From: an uncultured Veillonella sp. | Lineage (GTDB): Bacteria; Bacillota; Negativicutes; Veillonellales; Veillonellaceae | Length of the DNA: 20,726 nucleotides | Direction of reading: 5' to 3' | NCBI GenBank assembly: GCA_900757715.1 | Contig: CAAEOZ010000104.1 | Span: 1-20,726, forward strand | Shown: in pieces, positions 15,077 through 20,726 of the stretch | How positions within the stretch are numbered: position 1 is the stretch's first letter | Layout: each line of letters begins with the position of its first letter | Position numbers and translations under genes: made by a program | Notes under the pieces: generated by a model | Databases searched by the model: none | What the model was told of the DNA's origin: nothing | Seen by the model: the letters and a program-made list of their open reading frames with translations, nothing else

Positions 15077-16108
15077 TTATTTTGTCACGCGTACAGCAAG
15101 ACCGCTGAAGCTTTCCACAGCGCCCACAATAGCAGCACAGTCAATACCAGCCTCATGTAACACCTCAACGAGTTGAGTACCTTCGCTAGCAGGAACAGAG
15201 AACAGCAGCCCACCAGAGGTTTGTGGATCAAATAAAATATCCGTCCATACAAAATCAAGTGTTTTGTCAACATGTACATCGGTTATAGCCTTGCGATTAC
15301 CATAAGACGCAGCTGGTACTAATCCCATTTGAGCCGCTTCGATGACATCATCAAAAAGAGGGATATCGTAAGCTTTGATATGAATCGTCACATCAGAAGC
15401 ACTTGCCATTTCTACGGAGTGCCCCATAAGGCTAAAGCCTGTTACATCTGTACAAGCATGGACTGTAAAGTTATGTGCAACCTCAGCCGCTACACGGTTT
15501 AAAGTACTCATACTAGTAACGACCTGTTCCGTGCCTCCATGGAATAAATCTGCTTTCAGAGCATTATTCATGATACCTGTACCGATACGCTTTGTTAATA
15601 CTAGCACATCCCCTACTTGGGCCCCTTTATTTTTCCAAATCTGATTTGGATTCACTTGTCCTGTCACAGACATCCCAAAAATAGGTTCCTTATTTTCAAT
15701 GCTATGGCCACCTACGATGGCTGCACCAGACTCGGCTACAATCGAACCAGCTCCATTTAACACATCCGTCAAAACACCTTGCTCGACGAGAGGAACCGGA
15801 AAGCCTACAATATTCATCGCTGTTAAAGGGGTGCCACCCATAGCATATACATCGCTTAATGCATTGGCAGCTGCAATTTTACCAAATAAAACAGGATCAT
15901 TAACCATAGGTGTAAAGAAATCTAAGGTTTGCACTAATGCAAAGGTATCAGAGATTTGATATACTCCAGCATCATCGGCACCCGTCATATCTGCGAGAAC
16001 ATGCTCGTTAGTAACGGGTGTTACAGCTTTCAGCACACGATTCAATATATGAGGCCCAATCTTACACGCACAGCCTCCACTTGTCACATAATCGGTAAGT
16101 CGTACCAT
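15077..16108 (-). CDS. selD: Selenide, water dikinase (selenophosphate synthetase)
   Basis: Makes selenophosphate, the activated selenium donor, from selenide and ATP. At 343 residues it is full length. The N-terminal active-site loop reads TSGGCACKIGP: Cys13 occupies the catalytic Cys/Sec position and Lys16 the catalytic lysine. The codon for residue 13 is TGT, so this is the cysteine form, not selenocysteine. Further marks: the DDAGVYQI ATP/metal site, GGHSIENKEPIFGMSVTG, and TDVTGFSLMGHSVEM. RBS AAGGAGG precedes the ATG. It follows the DUF951 gene by nine bases. No selA, selB or tRNA-Sec is in the window, so the use of selenophosphate (selenoproteins, selenouridine or a selenium cofactor) is undecided. 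Confidence 0.95.
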   Translation of the reverse strand: MVRLTDYVTSGGCACKIGPHILNRVLKAVTPVTNEHVLADMTGADDAGVYQISDTFALVQTLDFFTPMVNDPVLFGKIAAANALSDVYAMGGTPLTAMNIVGFPVPLVEQGVLTDVLNGAGSIVAESGAAIVGGHSIENKEPIFGMSVTGQVNPNQIWKNKGAQVGDVLVLTKRIGTGIMNNALKADLFHGGTEQVVTSMSTLNRVAAEVAHNFTVHACTDVTGFSLMGHSVEMASASDVTIHIKAYDIPLFDDVIEAAQMGLVPAASYGNRKAITDVHVDKTLDFVWTDILFDPQTSGGLLFSVPASEGTQLVEVLHEAGIDCAAIVGAVESFSGLAVRVTK

Positions 16109-16117
16109 AAGTCCTCC

Positions 16118-16321
16118 TTACTCATTTTCCGGCAATCGAGATACGATTTTCTTAACTGCCTTTTCAAATTTAGGGCGCGGCATCAAGAGTTGATGACCAC
16201 AACCATTACATACGACGAGAAAGTCCGTGCCAATACGCTTTACTTCCCACTCGTCACTGCCGCAAGGATGTGATTTTTTCATCTTCACTACATCGCCTAC
16301 GTAATATCTAACAAATGCCAT
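16118..16321 (-). CDS. DUF951 family protein
   Basis: A 67-residue protein of the DUF951 family: small, basic, probably a beta-barrel nucleic-acid-binding-like fold, of unknown function. The family pattern is present: YYVGDVVKMKKSHPCGSDEWEVKRIGTDFLVVCNGCGHQLLMPRPKFEKAVKKI. Cys20, Cys38 and Cys41 with His18 and His43 could bind a metal. RBS AAAGGAGG lies at good spacing before the ATG. It is the first gene of the selenium operon, nine bases before selD. In many Firmicutes this family is linked to ychF rather than to selD; here ychF is about 4 kb away on the other strand. Confidence 0.85.
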   Translation of the reverse strand: MAFVRYYVGDVVKMKKSHPCGSDEWEVKRIGTDFLVVCNGCGHQLLMPRPKFEKAVKKIVSRLPENE

Positions 16322-16714
16322 AGCGCCTCCTTTAACTTCTGTCAGTATTTATATATTTATTATACATAAAATAGTTACTTCTATAAATATACCCTAATTC
16401 TATAGTTCAATCCTCTATTATATATAACCATAAAATTTTCACCCTAAATATATAATGTACAATTTTAATATATACTGTTCTTATAATTAAAGCATAAATC
16501 AAGAGAATTATTATTTTATAACCGCCAAAAGATCACAGAAATTTTGCACTTAATCATTATATTTTATGGGGGAATATTAGTGCATACAACGAAATCAACA
16601 CTAACAACTAAACAATAATGATTTTTCATTTAGTTATCATTCTCAATATCAAAATAGACATTTTTTATAAACCCCATACTATCCAATCTTTATAAATCCG
16701 CACCTTTACTGCAT
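16322..16714. other. AT-rich intergenic region upstream of the rubrerythrin promoter
   Basis: First part of the 749-base gap between the DUF951 gene and rubrerythrin. It contains the probable promoter of the selenium operon near its left end and several isolated TATAAT sequences (16451-16456, 16482-16487) without good -35 partners. A 12-codon GTG frame (16580-16618) sits behind GGGGG. Repeated AATGAT/ATCATT half-sites around 16617-16641 resemble degenerate Fur sites. I see no gene, RNA or mobile element I can support. Confidence 0.5.
16359..16387 (-). promoter_or_regulatory. Probable promoter of the selenium operon
   Basis: On the minus strand there is a perfect -10 TATAAT (16359-16364) and a weak -35 TTTATA (16382-16387), 17 bases apart, about 38 bases before the DUF951 ATG. 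Confidence 0.5.
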
Positions 16715-16729
16715 TGATAATATTTATCA
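16715..16729. promoter_or_regulatory. Fur/PerR-family box upstream of rubrerythrin
   Basis: TGATAATATTTATCA matches the 7-1-7 Fur-family consensus TGATAATnATTATCA at all but one position. It lies 36 bases upstream of the -35 of the rubrerythrin promoter. Rubrerythrin belongs to the PerR regulon in several anaerobes, so a peroxide- or iron-sensing regulator is plausible. The distance from the promoter is large for simple repression. Confidence 0.55.
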
Positions 16730-16765
16730 TTTAGAAAATTTTCGAAATAAATTTTATAAAAAGAC

Positions 16766-16793
16766 TTGCATTTCTCATTTAGTATGTTACAAT
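16766..16793 (+). promoter_or_regulatory. Promoter of the rubrerythrin transcript
   Basis: TTGCAT (16766-16771) and TACAAT (16788-16793) are separated by 16 bases, and TG precedes the -10 (TGTTACAAT), making an extended -10. Transcription should start near 16800, at the base of the first leader hairpin, giving a leader of about 270 nt. Confidence 0.7.
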
Positions 16794-16800
16794 ATAGTCA

Positions 16801-17056
16801 ACAATGATTATTCGTTAAGTATACGGATAACACATTGTATATAAAACTGTTAGGACGGCAAGTGCCGAAACACACAAATAAGTAAGTACTATTTTAAGAG
16901 TTAGGCAAGTGTCTATTTAATCTAAGAATAAGTTTTCTTAACTAAGGCGAAGTCGCCCTCGAAATTATAGAATAAGTATTCTATTCCATTGCATTCACAA
17001 CCAAGTGGTTATGAATATATATGTTAAGTAACAATTTTGAAAATTATCGTAAGTAC
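16801..17056 (+). ncRNA. Leader array of ten AAGU-loop hairpins before rubrerythrin
   Basis: AAGT occurs as a candidate loop at 16817, 16860, 16884, 16907, 16930, 16950, 16974, 17003, 17026 and 17051, mostly 20-29 bases apart. Flanks pair. 16817: TTATTCGTT with AT-ACGGATAA (bulge), enclosed by ACAATG/CATTGT. 16860: CGGC/GCCG. 16884: AAAT-A-AGT/ACTATTT (bulge). 16907: TAGGC/GTCTA (one G-U). 16930: TAAGAA/TTCTTA with a U-U closing mismatch. 16950: GGCG/CGCC. 16974: ATAGAAT/ATTCTAT. 17003: ATTCACAACC/GGTTATGAAT (one C-A mismatch). 17026: TGTT/AACA. 17051: GT/AC only, directly before the AAAGGAG ribosome site. Stems differ and compensate while the loop is constant, which is what structured RNA with a recognised loop looks like. 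No known RNA family is recognised. It could act as a cis-regulatory leader, mRNA stabiliser or protein-binding array; the function is unknown. Confidence 0.75.
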
Positions 17057-17070
17057 AAAGGAGTATTAAA

Positions 17071-17616
17071 ATGGCAGAATTAAAAGGTTCTAATACTGAA
17101 AAAAATCTTCAAGCAGCATTTGCTGGCGAATCCCAAGCATTCCAAAAATATACATTCTACGCTAGTGCAGCTCGTAAAGCTGGCATGAACGAAATTGCTG
17201 ACTATTTCGAAGAAACAGCTCACAACGAATCTGCACATGCTAAATTGTGGTTCAAAGCTCTTCATGGTGGCGATATTTCCGCTGATATCGAAGCTAACCT
17301 TCGCGATGCAGCAGCTGGTGAAAACTACGAACATACTACAATGTACAAAGAATTCGCTGACGAAGCTGAAAAAGAAGGCTTTGCTAAAATCGCTTTCCAA
17401 ATGCGCGAAGTTGGTAAAATTGAAGCTCGTCATGAAGCTCGTTACCTTGCATTAGCAGCTCAAGTATCCGGTAACAAAGTATTCCACAATGACGAACCAG
17501 TAGCTTGGATCTGTGCTAACTGCGGTTATGTACACGTTGGTGAAGAAGCTCCAAAAGTTTGTCCTGTATGTGCACACCCACAAGCTTTCTTCCACCGTTT
17601 CGTTGAATCCATCTAA
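17071..17616 (+). CDS. rbr: Rubrerythrin
   Basis: A non-haem di-iron peroxidase that reduces hydrogen peroxide in the cytoplasm of anaerobes, taking electrons through its rubredoxin domain. The 181-residue protein has the usual order: a ferritin-like four-helix domain (about 1-140) with iron ligands at E20 (FAGES), E53 and H56 (HNESAH), E84/E87 (AGENYE) and E118/H121 (IEARHE), then a C-terminal rubredoxin domain with CANC (148-151) and CPVC (164-167). The ATG follows AAAGGAG. Codon use is strongly biased toward one codon per residue, suggesting very high expression. It is a single-gene transcript with an unusually long hairpin-rich leader and tail and an upstream Fur/PerR-like site. Confidence 0.97.
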   Translation: MAELKGSNTEKNLQAAFAGESQAFQKYTFYASAARKAGMNEIADYFEETAHNESAHAKLWFKALHGGDISADIEANLRDAAAGENYEHTTMYKEFADEAEKEGFAKIAFQMREVGKIEARHEARYLALAAQVSGNKVFHNDEPVAWICANCGYVHVGEEAPKVCPVCAHPQAFFHRFVESI

Positions 17617-17618
17617 TC

Positions 17619-17712
17619 TGTAAGTGCGACACTAACTAGATCAATAACCTGTAAGTACAGATTTTAATGAAACTATACCTGTAAGTACAATTTAAACTTA
17701 CAGTAAGTACTG
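17619..17712 (+). ncRNA. AAGU-loop hairpins in the rubrerythrin 3' untranslated region
   Basis: Four more AAGT loops start at 17622, 17653, 17683 and 17705, between the stop codon and the terminator. Stems: 17622 TGT/GCG (two G-U pairs, weak); 17653 CTGT/ACAG; 17683 TGT/ACA; 17705 CAGT/ACTG. Three units share CTGTAAGT. CTGTAAGT at 17679-17686 can alternatively pair with ACTTACAG at 17696-17703, so two folds compete. The coding region between the two arrays lacks regularly spaced copies. Confidence 0.65.
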
Positions 17713-17727
17713 ACAACTTCCTTAACA

Positions 17728-17764
17728 AAAAGACGATGACATGAGTCATCGTCTTTTCGTTTGC
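17728..17764. terminator. Bidirectional terminator between rbr and the thiamin operon
   Basis: Perfect 13-bp stem AAAAGACGATGAC/GTCATCGTCTTTT (17728-17740 and 17745-17757) with loop ATGA. On the plus strand CGTTTG follows the closing T's; on the minus strand the run is TTTTTGTTAAGG. It probably ends both convergent transcripts. Confidence 0.88.
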
Positions 17765-17816
17765 ATTTTTTCTATTTTTTGTTCTATTTACTATAATTTT
17801 TATTCCATTACTTTTT

Positions 17817-17830
17817 ATAGTACTTACTAT
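17817..17830 (-). ncRNA. AAGU-loop hairpin in the 3' tail of the thiamin operon
   Basis: On the minus strand, which is the transcribed sense here, ATAGT-AAGT-ACTAT forms a 5-bp stem with the same AAGU loop as the rubrerythrin arrays. It lies 28 bases after the thiME stop codon, within the stretch before the shared terminator. A single copy could be chance; its correct sense orientation beside the arrays makes it noteworthy. Confidence 0.45.
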
Positions 17831-17857
17831 TTACTATCCTAGAATTATAAAGACATA

Positions 17858-19375
17858 TCACTTAATATTATCTACCAAGCATTTAAATTGTTGTGTTGCT
17901 TCATATGGATTATCTGCATGAGCAATAGCAGATATTACGGCTACTCCACTAGCACCTGCTTGCAAAACAGGCTTTGCGTTATTTAAGGTAATACCCCCGA
18001 TACCAACGCATGGTAATGTTAAACCTTCTGCTCTTAACTCAGCAATGCGCTCAGGTCCGCACGGCAATTGAGCATCAGGTTTGCTACTTGTAGTATACAT
18101 AGGGCCTACACCAACACAATCCGCATAAACTACACTGGTCTTATGAAGTTCCTCCACAGAATGAATGGATATACCAACAACCTTATTCCCTACAAGATTA
18201 CGAACGTCTTCTAAACGCATATCCTCTTGTCCTACGTGAACACCATCAGCGTTAACAGCCACTGCTAAGTCTACATCATCGTTAATAATATAAAGCACAT
18301 TATACATGGCACAGATTTCTTTTAACTGCTGAGCTAATTCTAATTTTTGTTGTCCTTCTAATGTTCCTATGCCCTTCTCTCTAAATTGAAAGCAGGTCAC
18401 ACCACCTCGACAAGCGGCTTCAACAATGTCCAGTAAATGGCTTTCATTAAAACCTACATCTTGCGTACCACTAATAAAATATACCTTTAATTGATCGGGC
18501 ACAACTACGGGCCGTATTCGGTTTTCAGATAAAAGTATCGTATCATCGAATTCATATAAGGCATCCAGAAATGCCACACTAAAACTACCAGGTTTTACGC
18601 CGCGCGCCTTAACCACACTTTCACCAGCTAGACCATAGTAAGCCAGTGCATATGCAAGAAACTCCCCGATAGGCATGTTATACATGAATGGACAATAGGA
18701 ACTAAAAAATGCAGCTAACACAGCACCTAATAAACAACCGGTTCCAGTTACGGCTGTCATGATTGGATGACCATGAGGAACTGTAAATACGCGGATTCCA
18801 TCGGAAACATAGTCCTCTTCGCCCGTTGCGATGACAGGACAGTTAATTTGGCGTGCAAGACGATACGTTATAATTGCGCTATCTTCAACTTGTTCCCCAT
18901 CTACGCCCTTACCAGAGAGAGAGCTATCAACTTTATGATTTATATTGAGAGCATCATAGATTGCTTTGATTTCACTTTGGTTACCCCGTAGCAACGAAAT
19001 AGCATCAGTTTTAATCAAGTCTAAAACTACAGATAGTCGATACGCCCCGGCGTGACAGCCCACTGGATCTAAAACAATAGGAACCTCATGTTTCTTCGCC
19101 AGTGCTATGGCATCTTTATAGTAACTAACCTTGTCTGGGGTAAGAGTGCCAATATTGATGAGTAGCGCCGATGCATGGGCAATGAGGTCTTTCAAATCTT
19201 CGCTACACTCACTCATCACGGGTGATGCACCAATAGCTAGTAAACCATTTGCTGTAAAAGTTCGCACCACATCGTTAGTAATACAAATTACTAGCGGATT
19301 TTTCTTGCGCAAGGTTTCTAATATATTTAACGTAGGCCAAAATCGATCTTTCATATAAGGATTTTCATAAGTCAT
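17858..19375 (-). CDS. thiME: Bifunctional hydroxyethylthiazole kinase / thiamin-phosphate synthase (ThiM-ThiE fusion)
   Basis: One 505-residue chain joins two thiamin-salvage enzymes. Residues about 15-280 are ThiM, which phosphorylates hydroxyethylthiazole: NPLVICITNDVV, ANGLLAIGASPVMSE, VLDPVGCHAGAYR, LLRGNQSEI and AVTGTGCLLGA with the catalytic Cys214. Residues about 295-505 are ThiE, which couples HMP pyrophosphate to thiazole phosphate: TCFQFREKG (327-335), INDDVDLAVAVNADGVHVGQED (the GVHVGQ diphosphate site), GVGPMYTTSSKPDA and GIGGI...GASGVAVISAI. The join has no stop or frameshift. The start ATG at 19375 follows GGAGGTAC. It ends the thiW-thiD-thiME operon, 13 bases after thiD. All key motifs of both halves appear intact. 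Confidence 0.95.
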   Translation of the reverse strand: MTYENPYMKDRFWPTLNILETLRKKNPLVICITNDVVRTFTANGLLAIGASPVMSECSEDLKDLIAHASALLINIGTLTPDKVSYYKDAIALAKKHEVPIVLDPVGCHAGAYRLSVVLDLIKTDAISLLRGNQSEIKAIYDALNINHKVDSSLSGKGVDGEQVEDSAIITYRLARQINCPVIATGEEDYVSDGIRVFTVPHGHPIMTAVTGTGCLLGAVLAAFFSSYCPFMYNMPIGEFLAYALAYYGLAGESVVKARGVKPGSFSVAFLDALYEFDDTILLSENRIRPVVVPDQLKVYFISGTQDVGFNESHLLDIVEAACRGGVTCFQFREKGIGTLEGQQKLELAQQLKEICAMYNVLYIINDDVDLAVAVNADGVHVGQEDMRLEDVRNLVGNKVVGISIHSVEELHKTSVVYADCVGVGPMYTTSSKPDAQLPCGPERIAELRAEGLTLPCVGIGGITLNNAKPVLQAGASGVAVISAIAHADNPYEATQQFKCLVDNIK

Positions 19376-19388
19376 GTAAGTACCTCCA

Positions 19389-20222
19389 TCAACCCTTTTT
19401 CAAGAGCTCATCCATCGTTTGAGGCCCATTTGCCATCAGTCCATATGCCATATGATTAACAGGACCACACCCATGCCCGAGCGCAGGATTATGTTTGATA
19501 GCAAGGGCGATATAGTCCTTTGCAATGCCAATTGCATCCATTACATCACGCCCTTTGGCAAGCTCTGCTGTAATAACCGCAGAGAAGGTGCATCCCGTAC
19601 CGTGAGTATGAACAGTATCATATTTAGGACTTGTCCACGTATGCATATCTCCATCTTTGGTGAAAGCATAATCTGTTGCATCTTCGCCGATGTGACCGCC
19701 TTTAATGATAACTACTTGAGGCCCTAAGTCCTGTAAGATACGATTCGCCGCTGTTGTTATGTCGCTTTCACAAGAGATAGACATGTCCGCTAACACCTCT
19801 GCCTCGCTACGATTAGGTGTGATGACTGTGGCGATTGGAATGAGTTTAGATTTTAAGAAATCGACAGCCTCATCCGATACAAGTCGATCACCGCTGGTGG
19901 CAATCATAACTGGATCCATCACATAAGGGATGTTCTTACTCACATAAGGATAAACGAGATCCATCATCTCTGGTAAAGCAATCATGCCCGTCTTAACAGC
20001 TTGTGGTGTAATATCTGAATATACATCGTGTAACTGTTTCTCTATGCTTTCTAGCGATAGATGTTCTACGTGGTGTACCCCCGTTGTATTTTGAGCTACC
20101 ACGGAGGTAACCACTGCCATTCCATATACGTGACGGCTTTGGAAGGATTTCAAATCGGCCATAATACCAGCACCACCGCTAGGATCAGTGCCAGCAATTG
20201 TCAATGCAGTATGTAATTTCAT
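19389..20222 (-). CDS. thiD: Hydroxymethylpyrimidine / phosphomethylpyrimidine kinase
   Basis: A ribokinase-fold kinase that phosphorylates HMP twice to give HMP pyrophosphate, the pyrimidine half of thiamin. It is 277 residues, the usual size. Marks: ALTIAGTDPSGGAGIMADLKSF (substrate/anion region), QNTTGV, VKTGMI, the YVMDPVMIATSGDRL segment, ITPNRSEAEVL, and the catalytic anion-hole motif THGTGCTFSAVI near residue 210. The ATG overlaps the thiW stop as TAATG, with AGGAGG inside the end of thiW, so translation is probably coupled. The product feeds ThiE in the next gene. Confidence 0.95.
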   Translation of the reverse strand: MKLHTALTIAGTDPSGGAGIMADLKSFQSRHVYGMAVVTSVVAQNTTGVHHVEHLSLESIEKQLHDVYSDITPQAVKTGMIALPEMMDLVYPYVSKNIPYVMDPVMIATSGDRLVSDEAVDFLKSKLIPIATVITPNRSEAEVLADMSISCESDITTAANRILQDLGPQVVIIKGGHIGEDATDYAFTKDGDMHTWTSPKYDTVHTHGTGCTFSAVITAELAKGRDVMDAIGIAKDYIALAIKHNPALGHGCGPVNHMAYGLMANGPQTMDELLKKG

Positions 20223-20701
20223 TATGCCTCCTCATGTAATAGATGACGACGAGATAAAATTTGTAATACTATAAAACCAATGCAAGCACCTACCACTGAA
20301 CTCATAGAGAAGGATGTAATCAAAGTCAACAATGCCAAAGGTTTACCTAATAGGAAATGGGTTATTGGATAACTCACGATAGCACCAATAATACCTGTAC
20401 CAATGATTTCACCTAGAGCCACTGCCCAGATGACGCTATATTTCTTATATAAATAAGCGGATAGCCAAGCACCAATCATACTGCCAGGAAAAGCTAAAGG
20501 AGAACCTAGCGCAAGTATATTACGTAAGCAAGAGGTACTAAAGGCAGCGCCTACAGAGAATCTCGCTCCTACTACAACGGCTAAGATAACATTAATCATA
20601 TGTTGAAACGGAAAAATACGAGCCGGCCCAACAGGAATTGATGTAGTAGATAACACTACGCCTAAGGCCACACATATGCTAGCAATAATCAGTTTTTTCA
20701 T
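20222..20701 (-). CDS. thiW: ThiW, S component of an energy-coupling-factor vitamin transporter
   Basis: A small integral membrane protein of the ThiW family, predicted to be the substrate-capture (S) component for a thiamin precursor, probably the thiazole, working with the shared ECF ATPase/T module encoded elsewhere. The protein has about five to six hydrophobic helices. SIPVGPARIFPFQHMINVILAVVVGARFSVGAAF near the N terminus is a characteristic ThiW stretch, and SPLAFPGSMIGAWLSAYLYKK follows. The ATG at 20701 (159 residues) is chosen because GGAGGT precedes it; an ATG at 20716 lies upstream of that ribosome site. The gene leads the visible operon. A TPP riboswitch is expected upstream, beyond the right edge, and is not visible here. 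Confidence 0.88.
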   Translation of the reverse strand: MKKLIIASICVALGVVLSTTSIPVGPARIFPFQHMINVILAVVVGARFSVGAAFSTSCLRNILALGSPLAFPGSMIGAWLSAYLYKKYSVIWAVALGEIIGTGIIGAIVSYPITHFLLGKPLALLTLITSFSMSSVVGACIGFIVLQILSRRHLLHEEA

Positions 20702-20726
20702 AATACCTCCAAACATATAAAAACAA

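Noticed and set aside
15085..15279. 64-codon minus-strand frame overlapping the end of selD
   Set aside because: Same strand, different frame inside selD, with no family match and no ribosome site.
16398..16405. Third copy of the TTCTATAGAA operator upstream of the selenium operon
   Set aside because: Only TTCTATAG matches; the second half-site and the A-rich flank are missing.
16580..16618. A 12-codon GTG frame rich in threonine behind GGGGG, a possible leader peptide
   Set aside because: No matching promoter, no attenuator-like terminator after it and no threonine-related gene downstream; too short to support from sequence alone.
16801..17056. CRISPR-like array because of the regular 23-25 base spacing
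   Set aside because: Only four bases are conserved per unit, there are no true direct repeats and spacers, and no cas genes are present. The hairpin interpretation fits better.
20702..20726. TPP riboswitch before thiW
   Set aside because: Only 25 bases precede the thiW start in this window; none of the conserved TPP aptamer sequence is visible, so it can only be expected beyond the edge.

Overview
The window looks like chromosomal DNA from a low-GC, strictly anaerobic diderm Firmicute, most probably a Veillonella-type member of the Negativicutes. The evidence is a classical autotransporter with a C-terminal beta-barrel ending in Phe (so there is an outer membrane) in an otherwise Firmicute-like gene set, two diaminopimelate enzymes (DapL and Ddh), rubrerythrin, selenium genes and a ThiM-ThiE fusion. 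The genus is inferred from gene content, not from a search.

Layout. 1-143: promoter and structured leader of a minus-strand gene lying off the left edge. 144-1328 (-): Bcr/CflA drug exporter. 1509-2738 (+): dapL. 2982-5204 (-): autotransporter. 5497-6468 (+): ddh. 6674-9568 (+): three-gene FecBCD-type metal-chelate importer. 9740-10912 (-): cyclopropane fatty acid synthase. 11267-12373 (+): ychF. 12451-12990 (-): two small stress-type proteins (CsbD, GlsB/YeaQ). 13148-13855 (-): nitroreductase. 13960-16321 (-): selenium operon DUF951-selD-yedF-DUF3343. 17071-17616 (+): rubrerythrin, preceded by a 749-base non-coding region. 17858-20701 (-): thiamin salvage operon thiW-thiD-thiME, whose start and any TPP riboswitch lie at or beyond the right edge. 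Most transcription units end in clear hairpin-plus-T terminators, several of which serve convergent genes.

The standout is the rubrerythrin transcript. Its leader of about 270 nt holds ten copies of AAGT spaced mostly 20-29 bases apart. Nearly every copy is the four-base loop of a small hairpin whose stem sequence differs from copy to copy but stays complementary (CGGC/GCCG, GGCG/CGCC, AACC/GGTT, ATAGAAT/ATTCTAT and others). Four more copies lie in its 3' untranslated region, and one lies, in the matching sense, in the 3' tail of the convergent thiamin operon. Conserved loops on covarying stems within one sequence point to an RNA-level recognition element that I do not recognise. A Fur/PerR-like palindrome and an extended -10 promoter precede it.

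Other points: dapL and ddh, the two one-step routes to diaminopimelate, share a near-identical palindromic site (TTCTATAGAA) at matching promoter positions. Seven tandem copies of TATCAGC sit between selD and yedF and could vary in number. The genes otherwise form ordinary housekeeping and accessory modules: cell-wall/lysine precursor synthesis, metal uptake, selenium activation, thiamin salvage and oxygen defence.
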